A stretch of 64,000 nucleotides of DNA from Elysia crispata (lineage: Eukaryota > Mollusca > Gastropoda > Plakobranchidae). The stretch lies in assembly GCA_033675545.1 (NCBI GenBank), contig JAWDGP010006684.1:1045001-1109000 (forward strand), read 5' to 3'. The position numbers and the translations under genes are program-made. A model generated the notes under the pieces. The model worked only from the letters and a program-made list of their open reading frames with translations, was not told the origin of the DNA and did not search any database. Below are positions 45,292 through 56,944 of the stretch, one piece after another; position 1 is the first letter of the stretch, and each line of letters opens with the position of its first letter.

Positions 45292-46099
45292 ACAAAAATC
45301 TGAAGTTTAAAAGAAATAAACAGCTAAAGTGTTCAATTATATAACTCTCTTATGAAGCCTATAATAGTGAAATATCTAATTGAAAAAGCTTATTTAATTT
45401 CAATATGGCTTTTTTCAATTCTTTCAGCTTCCCTCTTCAAATATAATTTTTCTCTAACAATGATTTGAAATCTTGATACCTGAGGTTATTTGTTAAAAAT
45501 ATTTGTATACTGTGCCAGTTCAAGTAATCTATAAAATAAACATATCTTAAACAAAATGCAATCAGCACCATAAAAAATATACATTGTGATGTTTTAAAGA
45601 AAAGTCTTGCCATTTTTTTCCAATCTCATTTACAAGACAGCCCAATGTGTCTTCATAATGCGTGAAAAGCATATCAAGGAAAATTTGATAACAATGCCAA
45701 TACTTCGAAAATGTTTGTGCTGTAAAAATTTGAAATTGATTCCACATAACTTGACAATCTGGTATGAATTTGATGCCTACTTTTGTTTTTAAATAAAGAA
45801 AACTATAAAAAAAAATATGACTGAGTATTTGTCCTCTCTGTTGTTGGAACTGAATGACACTTCTAAGACAATGTTTTAAATAATTAATGAGAGCCACAGA
45901 GGGTTTTTAAGCAAGATTCCTCAATTAAAATCCATTAAAAAAAGTATCTGTTTAGTTAGCTTATGATATTTACACAACTGCTGCTTTCTGTGACTAAGAC
46001 TGCTGGCTCTATATTTTCTCATTAAATCTCAACAGCCAAAAACCTTGTGGATTCGAAGAAAACCCTTTACTTTCTAATTTATCTTAAATATATATAAAA

Positions 46100-46300
46100 A
46101 TTTAAAGGATAGAAATTGGTTTTGGTTCCTAGCCACAAGGTTGTTGATGCTAATGCGAACAAACCTGGAATCATTGACTTGTTTAAGTCTCACTCTTTGG
46201 GTCTCATAGGCCTGGAAGATGCCAAAGATGATCAGGATACCCTTGCAACCAAACGCAACGCTTGGACGCAGTGAACAAGGACCCGGTTGTTGAGTAGCGG
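46100..46300 (-). pseudogene. GABA-B-receptor-like transmembrane fragment (single exon or partial gene)
   Basis: Minus-strand frame reads VAFGCKGILIIFGIFQAYET, QRVRLKQVNDSRFVRISINN. This matches the pattern of class C GPCR GABA-B receptors around transmembrane helix 5 and the following loop (YKGLLL.FG.FLA.ET..V.....NDS.Y.G.S.YN). The frame is open from 46337 to 46074, but the conserved part is about 46145-46265. Neighbouring receptor exons are not seen in the window, so this is a stray exon, a retro-copy fragment or part of a gene with very long introns. A weak donor (GTGGCT) follows NNL. Function cannot be inferred from this piece. Confidence 0.5.
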
Positions 46301-47479
46301 TAGAGAAGGTAGAGCTGGTCTTCTGCCTCTCCCACACATAAGGAAATGATCCTTCATCCCTCGGAAGTTATCATCATCTGTTGTAAAATAAATGTTGATG
46401 ATAAATAAAAGCTATTTAAAACCTGTAATGAAGGTGCTTTATAAACCAAAAGCAAAACCACTATTCCACCAAAAAAAGTTTTTAAAAAATTTAATAAAAT
46501 ACAATGTAATTACAATAATACAATGTAAACATATGTAGTAGTAGTAATAATAATAATAATTAATAATAATAATGATAATAATTTAAAAAAAAAAAAACAA
46601 CCTTCACTGTGAACAATGATCTAGAGGCCAGACATGTGTACTTAAATTGTCTTGTACTTTCTTTTAAAGCAAATTGCATCCTATGACAAAATTATAGAAA
46701 AGTCTCATAAATATCATTTACTGATATATGATCGAAAATTGCTTTTGTTTTTAGTTACTGTCCAGACCATCCTTGATCTACAGACTACAGTACAAGTACA
46801 ACTGTCAATTTAAGATTCTCGTAGATCTGAGCATTATGTACTACAATCTTGACTAAAACATTAGTGTTAGTACTTCTGCCTTGTGAGAAAATAAGATTTA
46901 CTGTGTCTGTTTTAATATTGAATCAAATTAGATCTATAGATATTTGATTCATATCAAAACGTAAACACTTAACAAACGCAAAACAGCTGTCTACAAATTT
47001 TACAGAAATGCAGAAGTTAGACCTATTTTTTGAACAGGTCCGCGAATCGGACAATAATTTACAAAACACTGACACCTTTCACACGCTCTTTAATAGACCT
47101 ATCGGATATTTTTTCATGCCAAAGTTATATAAAAGAAAAGACGATAAATAACGCAACATTTTGATATGGTTTTTATTGAAAAAAAAATATTAATGACGAT
47201 AATACAACACTTTAAAAAAAGGGTAGATCTACGTTTTTCATGCCCGGCCGACCATTTTCCAGTCGGCTAACAGCTCAGTTTGGAATACCTAATGTAACGC
47301 AGGTGGGTACACACACCAGAATCTCTTGCCTCGCGGAGCATAGCACTACATGTACATGTACTTACTATGTTTCACAAGCCTGGAAAAGTGCTTTCACTGT
47401 GTCAGATGAAAATCACGCCAAAATCGCTTCTAACCGGATCCTTATTTCAAAATTCAAACTAACCGATATTTTTTTAATA

Positions 47480-47574
47480 AAGCTTAAATAGAGATATATT
47501 CGGTAAAATTAAACAACTTTGAATTATCCAAGAATTCTAACTATCCAGATTCAAATTATTTGGACTCAACTGTA
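47480..47574 (-). mobile_element. Possible pogo/Tigger-like element end
   Basis: On the minus strand, TA is followed by CAGTTGAGTCC (47562-47572) and then alternating AATTTGAATCTGGATA-like words. This style (CAGT.. ends next to TA) is typical of pogo/Tigger MITEs. No second end was identified. Confidence 0.3.
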
Positions 47575-47579
47575 TTAAC

Positions 47580-48900
47580 TATAAAAGTCACTGTCACAGC
47601 ACTTTTTAATCTAGGTTTGATTCTTGGCTCCCAAGTATAATCATTTTTTTTTACCAATTACATGATTGATACATCCAGATTAAAGATCATTGCACTCAGC
47701 CTAAAATTTCAGTCCAGTGTTCCACTGCATAGACCGAGTTCAAGACTTAAGATGCAATAGGTTATCATTGAAGTACACCCACATGTAAAAGTTAGAGAAT
47801 AAAAAAAATTTCAACAATTTCATGAAGGAAGAATGCCACCCCCCCACGAGCGCAATAAGATACCAATATTATATCTATTTCAGAATGCCACGTCACAGAC
47901 TGATCAATGAAATTCTACTGATTAAATCACAAAGTAGAGGCTAGACTAGGTCTACAATTCTTCACAAATGCCCGAGGCCTGCAACCACACGGTGCAGCAT
48001 AAGTGGTCTAAGCATAGTTATGCTAGAGGCAGCATCATGTCGACTGGCAGGTGGCAAAAATTTTTTTTTTAAATAGAAGTATCTCTATGGCAGGGGATGA
48101 ACATCATCTTGCCCACGTCCTATCCCCTCCTCAATGGGCCTACTGAACAGTCAAGTTTAATCCTTAAATCACCCAGCCGATGTGTATAGGACAGGTTTAG
48201 CCTGTCCTCTTCTTGCCTTTCACCATGCACATGAGTACACATAATATGCTTGCAAAGAGACATACAGTGTATGTTCAAACAGCATTTCTTTTATCTATAC
48301 CTGGATTCTCTTTAACCAGGAAGAAAGAAACTCAACCTTTTCAATAATTATACATTGAAGAAGCTGTGCCTATGTAATGAATTTATGAAGTATATGGATT
48401 CCATCTTAGTGCACGCCATATATGTATACATACTGGTATTTCAGTTATTTGATTGTTACAAAGGTACTTATGACGCATGGAGAGATGGTTTTGTTCAGTT
48501 GAACCTTGAATTGCTTAAATTGAAAGTAGAGTACTTAATACACTCCATCAAAAAAGTTAGCATTGATTCATGTTAAAAACTGTAAAAGGATTCTCTTTAA
48601 ATATAGGGTGGCTGGAAAAGAACACCCAAAGAGTAAAGTTTATTTTTTTTTTTAAGTTAGGTAAGCTATAGAGATTAATGTCCAAGAATTCAATGTCTTC
48701 CAGCCTCACATAATTCTTTCCTCTTCAAAAATTATCCTGAATAGATACATTGACACAAAATCTAGTTTGTCGTGGTTTAACTTTAAACAAGATACCAATG
48801 AATATTCAAAAAAATTCTGAATTAATAAAGGCAATATAAAGTATAGAGAAAAAAAATTCAACATAGAAAAACAACATAAGTTAAAATCAAACAATATGGG
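47580..48900. other. No recognisable gene
   Basis: AT-rich sequence. A 73-codon open frame at 48355-48576 has no recognisable domain or convincing splice context and is not called. Confidence 0.4.
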
Positions 48901-48916
48901 AAAGTTTCAACACAAG

Positions 48917-48922
48917 TTTATT
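48917..48922 (-). terminator. Candidate poly(A) signal for the SLC3A2-like gene
   Basis: AATAAA on the minus strand, about 700 bp downstream of the stop codon at 49620. It would give a 3' UTR of plausible length. Other weaker candidates exist, so assignment is tentative. Confidence 0.3.
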
Positions 48923-49619
48923 GGGACAAAACATATTCAGAGGAAAGGAAATTTATGACAAACCTTTAAATGAGCATTATAATTTCAAACAAATTAATAA
49001 AATAATAGATTGAGATAGTATCTTTGGTTGCAAAAAATTGTTAACTCTAGAATCCAAGGGAATTGTGATGGTGAGGTTTGGACAAAAAAAAATATGCTAA
49101 CTTGTCCTGTCACTTTGAACGTATGGCATTGATTTTTTAAATAATTATATCACACAGTATAAAAAAGGGCTAACCATTTAAGATTTAATATCAAAAAGAG
49201 AAAATATCTGGAAAGCAAGAATTTCCAAAACACACAAACACACTAACATGACTGAAAAGAATTTTGAAAAGCTTTGCAATGCACAACTTGGCTTATTTTG
49301 AGCTGTATGAGCCTAAAGAGGAGTAGCACTAGCCTGATCTTTGATTCATAACTAATCAAATGACTTAAATGTAAACTTGATGACAGTGTAAACACCTATA
49401 GATTTAAATTATTAAAATTGTTGAAACACAAGCTGTCTTTCAGAACTCTAACTTGAACTTTTTAGCCTAGGAAAGATTATGAAATTGTGTTTTGTAGGAC
49501 TTTTTTTAAAAATAATGTGCAAAAAATAGCTATCTTGATTGAAGCATAATATGTTTGTAACTGTATAGTTACATTTTTTTGCTAGCCAGAAAGTTTACTG
49601 CAAAGCCTTGGTACTGTAT

Positions 49620-49880
49620 TTAGTCATCAGCTGCAAACTTGAGCACAACAACATCAAAGGGTTCTAGGTGTACACTTTGATCCTCCATGTCAAGCAGCGC
49701 ATTCACTTTTTCATCACGAGAGTGGAAGCTAACGACAACTTCATCTTTCGTATCAAGGCATTTAAGGTCAGAGGAGGTCACTGTTACTTTAGTTCCAGCT
49801 AAGTTGACTAATGTTACAAAATACGGGAATCTTGAAGCATGGCGACTGAACATCAACACATTTTCTCCAACTGTGCATAG
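49620..49880 (-). CDS. SLC3A2: SLC3A2-like exon 10 (terminal)
   Basis: Residues 570-655: the C-terminal beta-sandwich of the GH13-like fold, with [14 protein letters not shown] and a final PFDVVVLKF strand. Stop TAA at 49622-49620. Acceptor CTCTGACACAG. Confidence 0.9.
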   Translation of the reverse strand, partial: LCTVGENVLMFSRHASRFPYFVTLVNLAGTKVTVTSSDLKCLDTKDEVVVSFHSRDEKVNALLDMEDQSVHLEPFDVVVLKFAADD

Positions 49881-52800
49881 CTGTGTCAGAGAGAAATGAA
49901 GAGTGAGGAATGTTTTGAGTTTGCTGAGTGTCACACATATAAGCTTGAAATACTATAACAACAATTTCTAAAAAGGATTTGTTTACAATAATAAAAAAAT
50001 AAGACTTTTCAGTTTCTTATTACATTATGCAGATAATTCAATAGCTCGCCTCATGATGTATTTTTTAAATGGTAAGAAGCTCCCTTGAGGATGACCATAA
50101 AGATATTTTTTCCTATGGATTTAACTGATTGTGAGCCTGAAATACCAATACACCCACCATTGCCCAGGAGACAATTACTTCAATATAATCGGCTACAATC
50201 AACTACAGGTAGAAATAAACATGATCAAACTCCACTAACATTTATGATTACTAGATCCTCCTAAGATGAATTCCAAAGAACATTATGTATTTTTAAAGCT
50301 TAAGTCCCCCAAACTGATGATTTTATTTTAAAAAAAAATAATCAATACAAAGATAAATCATATACACAAATTAAATTAGGAATGCGAGATATATTCAATC
50401 TTTCTCAAACCTGATAAAAATTTTTTTTTTAAATTATACAAAATGAAATGTTACTCAATTCTCCTAATAAAGTAGTTATAATTTTTCCATATGGCAGTTT
50501 TAAACATAAAGCTGATTTAAAGGGACAAACCTTTGTTTTTCCAAACTGGAAAGACTCCTCTTTTCTCAAATCAGTAAGTGTTTGATAAGCCACAAATGGA
50601 GTCATGTCTTTAAAGATTACCTTGCCAACCTGTAAAAGTATTGGAACAACATGACAATTACATATCATACCAAAGCACTCCAAACCTGGTTGAATTGCAA
50701 CATATCAAACCCCATTAAGCTTTCATAAAATCACCTATTTATGAATAATAGCTTACTATTTACATGAAATTTTTTTTTTACAGACTATTGATACATCATT
50801 TTTAAAATCATCCTACAGTCTCATACTTTATTTTGGCATCAGAAAAGCTCCAAACAATAATATAAACCAATAGTGGCTCTCACATCAAATTCTTTCCTGG
50901 AGTTCCTTGGTATTAGTAAAACTTGTGATCATCATTGAATTAAGTGCTTTGCTCTAATTACACTGACAATAGACATTCCAATATTATATTAAAAATGAAT
51001 AATACATGATTTTTTGTTGAACATTTTTGCTCCCATTATATTAAGTGAGAAATAAAGTTGTTTAGAAGAGTAGCTCAAACTTGCCTCCACATTGTCTTGA
51101 GCATAAGTTAAGGACATGTTAATGTAAGGCTGCACTCCTTTTCCAGTGAAACCAGCATTTTCTGTATTATCCCACTGCATTGGTGCATGATATTTAACTG
51201 TGGACTGCAAAAAAAAATTAAAAAGATGAGGAAAAACATGTTAAATACTGCAATCCCTTTAAAATACACAATTCAAACCTTCGCATGCTGTCATAAAACA
51301 TGGCTATTCCATATAATTTTTCAATTTATCCCATGAGGATTCAAACCATATCTGATAAATAATTTGTTCCAAAGTAGAATGAAAATGATGAAAGTAAATT
51401 ACACCATCAAAAAAAAAAAACAACAAAAAAAAACAAAACTTTTACCAAATACTATTTTAGCCATAACATGATGGCTTACAAGAGTGTCAAGCTGTTCAAG
51501 AATTAATTCATTGACTAAAATGACAGTCTGCTGTAACTTACAAACAAATTTGCCACAACATATCCTTAACCCATGTGCAAACTGGTAATAACACATGTTC
51601 AGAAGTTGCGAATATGCAAATGATTGTAATTTATTTATGTTACAACATAGTGCAATACCTAACACTTGAACACACAAACTTTTTGAAACCAGAAAAAAAT
51701 TGAGCTGGGAAGACTTTAGTAAGTTCACTTAGCAATTTCTAGTGTACTTACATCGTCTGCTCCATTTCTTTGACCGAATTCATCACCATAGTAGGCTAAT
51801 GGAGTTCCAGGCAACAGCAGCTGCAGTGCATGAGCAATTAGGAGGCGATGTTCATAATTAACAGGATCAGACTGTGCAAGACTGCTTGTAATCCGACTCC
51901 TGTCTTCATCACCAACCTACAAAGATAAAAATTTATTATGCACTTTTTGAAATCCATCAAAATGTATTCTCATAGATCAAGTTTAACTCTTAAAATGAAA
52001 AACTTATCTGAAAATAGACAAAATGTTATTCAATGAAAAATCTAACGTGCATTTTAAAAAAAACTTTAAGTGAATACCTCTAATAAAAGAAGTCTATTGG
52101 TCTAAAAGAATTATATTACATATATATATCTCCGCAAACTGATATGCCAAAACACAATTTGGTAGGCAGTCTTCAAAAAACAAAAAAAATTTTATTTGCT
52201 TTGAAACAAAACATTTTGGTCATACACATGCACTTTGAGGCTTAAAATAACATATCAGGCTTGATGTGCCCTGGTTTACGGCACAATTTATTTTGTATAA
52301 GGTTACATTTTTTTTTGTCCTCTCACCTGTAACCCTAACCATTGCTCCTCTTCTATCTCCTCACTAATGACATTTTCAACCATTGCCTTGACACATTGAG
52401 CATTACAAGTGATCTTCCCAAGCTCTTCCAGATAGGGAGCCACGATGTGCAGACGCTCATTCTTTTCTGTTCCCCAGTAGTCCTTAATTTGAGCCCGATT
52501 TGAGTGGAAAACAGTTGCATATAGCACTCTGTTATAAAAATAAACAGGTTTATTTTTCAAAATTAATTCTCCATTTTAAAAGGCACAATCAATGCATGAA
52601 GAAATTCTATAGATGAAGGAAAGTGAACTTCATACAAGTCAATTTATTGTTAGTTCAGGGTCCCCATTTTATCTTTCTGACACGTCCAAAAAGAACAAAT
52701 CTGCCAGGCAACTTTCCTTAACATTTTATCAGTCAAGTCTTAAAAACATGGAAAAACATCTTTAAATTCATTAGGTAAAACTTGTAAAAATTTTACTGAT

Positions 52801-55800
52801 ATATACTGCAATACCACAATGTGTTTTCATCCCTGTGGTAATTAAAATGCTAATGTGAAGTACATTATCACCATTATGTTCCTCTTGATTGAAAATTATT
52901 TCTTACAAGGTCTCATGCCGAAACCAATTAAGCCTTAACACGATTCTTTTTTCTTACACATTTAGCAATTCAATCTTTCAATTTAATTTGAAAAAGTTTA
53001 ATGTAAACTATGATTAACACGTCTCAATCCATATTGAACTGCAATTATCAGAAAAATAATATAGTTAAAAGTAAACCAATACCAGGGCAGATTTTCAAAG
53101 TCTGCTAAATGCACACCACGCCATTATGTGAACAAATACACATAAAGATGGGCTATATTTCAATACATGCAAAATGGATATATGAGAGAAATATTTCTTT
53201 TTCTGCACTTATCAAAAAAAAAAAAAAAAGGCCGGCTCACCTTTCCCTGCCTGGCTTGTCCGAGTAGTCATCAGCCACTTCCCTAAGCTCCTGCAAGAAA
53301 GGCAGAGTGCCCTTGTAGTTGCGTGTTTGATTGCGATCTTGATCATCTTGAACACTCGTGTCAGGGTTCTCCACAAGATACTCTACATCTCGGATGTTGA
53401 AGCCACTCACTCCTGCGTCAAACCAATACTTCATGATGTCCTGAAAAGATTAATTTGATTGTTGCTATCTATTAAAGATAATATTAGAACTTGATATCTG
53501 CAGCAATACAAATACAAAAGATCTAAGAGTTTGTTGTAATTAGTTGTTTTGAGTTCATCTTCCAACCTATGTTCATAACTTTTCAGTAGACACTGCAACC
53601 CCCATTTATATGGCTCAACTCACAACAGTGTTTTCAAGATGTTTTTTGAAATCTACTTTAAATTGTTAAATGTCTCATTTGTTCATATTATGATTGATTG
53701 TTAGTTCAAACAGTATAAATCTACTATTTTTGCACTTATCATACAAACAAAATATTTTAAGCATACAATACTGCTTTAACCCATATTTTTAAGATGAATT
53801 TTACATTGGAAAAGGGAAAAAAGTAAGTTACTTTGATCTCCTCCACAACCAATGAGTTATTCAAGTTAAGGTCGGGACATTCTTCAGAAATCTGATGCAG
53901 GTACCATGCTTGACGCTTACTATCATAACTCCAGGCAGAGACATCTTTGGTTGCCATTTTCTGTTGGACATTTGGTAGAAACAAAATAAAACAAAAAAAT
54001 CATTATCAACTTTCTTTTATTTACTAAGCACCTAAGTACTCTCAGTTAAAAAAAAAGAGCATTTCAAATATACTATTTTCCTTTGCAAAATCCACCCATG
54101 AAAATAAATCTTACATTTCAAATTTTGCCCTCATACAAATAATTTTACAGATATTTGATCTACAACTGAAAAAGATTTCAGGTGCAAGCTACCAAAATAT
54201 GGATTAAACAGAAACAAACTTACCCAATTGTTTGGAGGATTAGAAGATGATCCTTCTGCCCACACATAATAATCTTTGTAATCACCATCTTTATCAACAG
54301 ATTTCATAAACCATGGATGCTTCTTGCTGGTATGATTGGGGATGAGGTCCAGAATGACTTTCTTCCCTAACAAAAAAAAAAAATCAAAACTTCATTAAAA
54401 CAAGATATATAAAAAAAATTCTGGTGCCTAGGCTAATGAAAAAGCAATGCTTTGTTTTAGAAAAATCAAAAGCAATATTTCTACTCTCAAACCTGAAGCC
54501 AAAAAGATATATGTCCTTATTTGACATTATAAAGATTATTTGAAAGTAGCCCTACATACTTTACTTTTATCTGAACAATAGCAGGAAATAAGGAAGAGAA
54601 ATATTTGAATACAGTGCACAAGGGTGCTTATTTCTATCAACCCCCAATTTCTTTTTTTTGCTGGCTTAAATCAAATTTAAAGTGGAAAGTTCTCCATAAA
54701 AAACTTGACAAACTACAGCCACAATTTTTTTTTCTCAATATGAGTGAACTAAGTCCTTAAATTTGATTGTCTATTGGCTCATTTGCCAGAATATTTAGTG
54801 ACTTGATTGGTTCTTGACGTATAATCTTTCATAGCCTAGCTCTCACAGGCCCTTTCTGCATATCAGCCAAGCCATCTTCACACATGGCTGAACTGAAAAG
54901 ATGAGGTCAAAACCTAACAATCTATAAATCTAATTTTCCTCACTCAAATTTGTGAAAAATGGTCAACTTTCTTGGAATGATTGGGAGGCATGTGCTTCAT
55001 ATCTTGCGATAGCATATCTAAAATTTTTATTCTCTCGATTAGCTATACCATTTTACAACAGATACGTGTGCAAGATAAAATGTAAGGAAAAATACACCAT
55101 ACCTTCTTTTCTCATTTTTTTCACCCAGCTTCTGAATTTCTCTGTATCATCAACAAATTCTGGATCAAGGGCTTTATGGTCAATGACACCCATGCATGGT
55201 CCTTCCATATCTGCCTTATAAATACCGCTCAGCCAAAAAGCTTTTGTTTTCAAATCATCAGTGACGTAATCCATTTTATCTTTGAGACCTGAAAATGGAA
55301 TAAGTAAATTTATAACACCTTCAACACAGATTTACATTGAATGGTTACACTATTTCAATGATTTATTCTTGGCAACTCTTGGCTATCCTAGAGCATAAAT
55401 TTAAAATCAAGTTTGACTGCTGCTAATTAGGTGATTTCTAGCTTTATTGTTTTACCTAAGTACAATCTATGATTAGTTGAAAATCTAGGTTTCTCGTATA
55501 CCATATACAGAGACTCAGCCAACCCTTTTGTTTCATCAAAGTTTTGCACCTCTTCGTGCTAGACTTGGGCGGTGCAAAGGCAAAATAAAAAACAATGAGA
55601 GTCGGCCGCAATCATGAAAGAAAAATAATAGGGTTTGAGCTGAAAGCCTAGAGCTAGAAGCAGATCTGTATATTTATGTGTATTCTTCCCCGCTTAATGC
55701 CTGCATGGTATGTTTACAGGCCTATCTGATTATTTTTCGCGCCCATCCTTCTATGTAGGTCTATGCTGCTACATCAAAAGTGTATACAAACCAATGAACT

Positions 55801-56693
55801 TTGCCACGAAAAAAAATGTGGTTCGGAACTAGGCTCTAATCCTATTCAAGACAGTACTAAAATTTAGTGAAATAATGCTTCATTAAAACCTCAGAGACAG
55901 CAATATCACGGAACGAGTCTTGTGGAATGTCCTAGTTCACTATTCGGCTGACTTCTTTTAGACCTGATAGACCTTGTGCTTTGTGAACCACGCAGTGTTG
56001 CGCTGACCTCATTGTGATAGACCAATTTTACGAGTTTACCATTCGGAGCAGTACAATTTTTGTTTACTTGGATAGCGATTGCAGTCAGACACAGGCATTT
56101 GCCTTTGCATCCAATTAATCTAAATCTAAATTAATAGGCCCTGTCTAAATCTAGTTTCTAGATCTATCTTAGGTTTTTTTTTTTCTTAATTGGCTCTACT
56201 ACAAAAGTTAATAATTCTAGATCGTCTTACCTTCAAAATCGCCGACACCATCGTTGTCAGAATCTTTGAATGAGGTAGCATAGACTTGGTAGACATTGTC
56301 GGTGTGGTACCACTTCAGGTCAGGTCGGTGCGGGCATCTTGGGGCAAGAACAATAATGGCGATCGCAGTAACTAGCATAGCAAGCCAGCCGACCCAGAAA
56401 AGGATGAACATAGCCCAACGCAGTTTGACCCAGAATGGATCATTAGCGTACTGCAAGACTTCATCTTTTCCCAAGCCATTGAAAGAGACTTCACCATCAG
56501 AGGACGCAGCACCGGGGTCAATAATGGCGGTTTTGAATTTTTCTGGATGTTCATCTCCACGAGCTCCGCCATTGATAAGTTGAGCTTTCGACTCGTCAGG
56601 AAGGTCGATGTCGACGGCTGTGGTGTCTTCTAATTCAGACTTGTTGTTATCATTCTCAGCGCCATTCGGCTTACCTTCTTCGTGATTCGTCAT
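49620..56693 (-). CDS. SLC3A2: SLC3A2/4F2hc-like heavy chain of heteromeric amino acid transporters (10 exons, 655 aa)
   Basis: Join (minus): 56693-56231, 55288-55103, 54366-54224, 53960-53832, 53440-53241, 52528-52327, 51916-51752, 51204-51085, 50629-50531, 49880-49620; 1968 nt, no internal stop. This type II membrane glycoprotein has an acidic cytoplasmic tail (1-90), one membrane helix (about 92-117) and an LAPRC motif whose Cys120 corresponds to the cysteine that disulfide-links heavy chains to LAT/xCT light chains. A GH13-like ectodomain follows ([43 protein letters not shown]). Catalysis is lost: Arg324 replaces the nucleophile Asp, as in the GFQVRD-type site of 4F2hc, and the late NHD motif reads DED. 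N-glycosylation sequons: NHT, NNS, NQT, NMS. Start: ATG with A at -3. It chaperones and anchors an SLC7 light chain at the plasma membrane. SLC3A1-like is the alternative; the helix and cysteine region favour SLC3A2. Confidence 0.92.
50531..50629 (-). CDS. SLC3A2: SLC3A2-like exon 9
   Basis: 99 bp, residues 537-569, phase 0 at both ends. Contains the helix before the C-terminal domain ([16 protein letters not shown]), typical of GH13 family members. Acceptor TTTTACAG; donor AAG|GTTTGT. Confidence 0.85.
51085..51204 (-). CDS. SLC3A2: SLC3A2-like exon 8 (followed by a GC-AG intron)
   Basis: 120 bp, residues 497-536, with [13 protein letters not shown] and the sequon NMS. The donor is GAG|GCAAGT, a GC donor in otherwise perfect consensus, rather than GT. 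No GT at or near the site gives an equally good in-frame join. Confidence 0.85.
51752..51916 (-). CDS. SLC3A2: SLC3A2-like exon 7
   Basis: 165 bp, residues 442-496: VGDEDRSRI (position of the GH13 NHD motif, His lost) and [16 protein letters not shown]. Phase 0 at both ends. Acceptor TTTGTAG; donor GAT|GTAAGT. Confidence 0.9.
52327..52528 (-). CDS. SLC3A2: SLC3A2-like exon 6
   Basis: 202 bp, residues 374-441. It covers the strand where GH13 enzymes carry the acid/base Glu; here it reads VLYATVFHS, without that Glu. Donor CAG|GTGAGA, acceptor ATAACAG. Confidence 0.88.
53241..53440 (-). CDS. SLC3A2: SLC3A2-like exon 5 (inactivated nucleophile site)
   Basis: 200 bp, residues 308-373, with [18 protein letters not shown]. 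Arg324 stands at the position of the GH13 nucleophile. Sequon NQT. Donor AAG|GTGAGC, phase 2 exit. Confidence 0.92.
53832..53960 (-). CDS. SLC3A2: SLC3A2-like exon 4
   Basis: 129 bp, residues 265-307, with [18 protein letters not shown], the equivalent of the domain-B exit YLHQF..PDLN motif of the family. Phase 0 at both ends. Confidence 0.9.
54224..54366 (-). CDS. SLC3A2: SLC3A2-like exon 3
   Basis: 143 bp, residues 217-264: [36 protein letters not shown]. These retain the family's DLIPNHTS and domain-B-like start. Donor TGG|GTAAGT. Confidence 0.92.
55103..55288 (-). CDS. SLC3A2: SLC3A2-like exon 2
   Basis: 186 bp, residues 155-216: the early barrel strands and helices ([29 protein letters not shown]). 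Phase 1 at both ends. Donor AAG|GTATGG. Confidence 0.9.
56231..56693 (-). CDS. SLC3A2: SLC3A2-like exon 1 (start, membrane helix, light-chain cysteine)
   Basis: 463 bp, residues 1-154 plus one base. Acidic and polar N-terminal tail, membrane helix [20 protein letters not shown] with following [10 protein letters not shown], then [16 protein letters not shown] at the start of the barrel. Donor AAG|GTAAGA. Confidence 0.93.
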
Positions 56694-56775
56694 TATGGCA
56701 CTCTCCTTTCTCGCGCGTCGCTCTGGTCCAGCTAAAACCTACAGGTATCTTGATCTAGATTGTTCAACGTAGTTC

Positions 56776-56784
56776 TGATGCAAT
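56776..56784 (-). promoter_or_regulatory. C/EBP-ATF amino acid response element (ATTGCATCA in gene sense)
   Basis: TGATGCAAT on the plus strand, 83 bp upstream of the SLC3A2-like start codon, in the 5' flank or 5' UTR. It is identical to the ATTGCATCA composite site bound by ATF4-C/EBP heterodimers in the vertebrate CHOP gene. SLC3A2 is a known ATF4-responsive gene in mammals, so the placement is functionally sensible. Activity here is inferred. Confidence 0.5.
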
Positions 56785-56944
56785 AGCTTGAAACTAGATG
56801 ACTCCAATATGAGACTAGTGGCGGAAGGGGAAAAGTGTAAACTGAGGGATGCCTGTAATTCTGGCCTCTTTTGACCCACAATACACATCCGGGAACTCAT
56901 GGGGTGATTCATTTATCTCTGTAGGGGGTGTTAAGTTTACGTCG

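Noticed and set aside
48355..48576. 73-codon open frame upstream of the SLC3A2-like 3' end
   Set aside because: No domain, no family resemblance and AT-rich composition like its surroundings.
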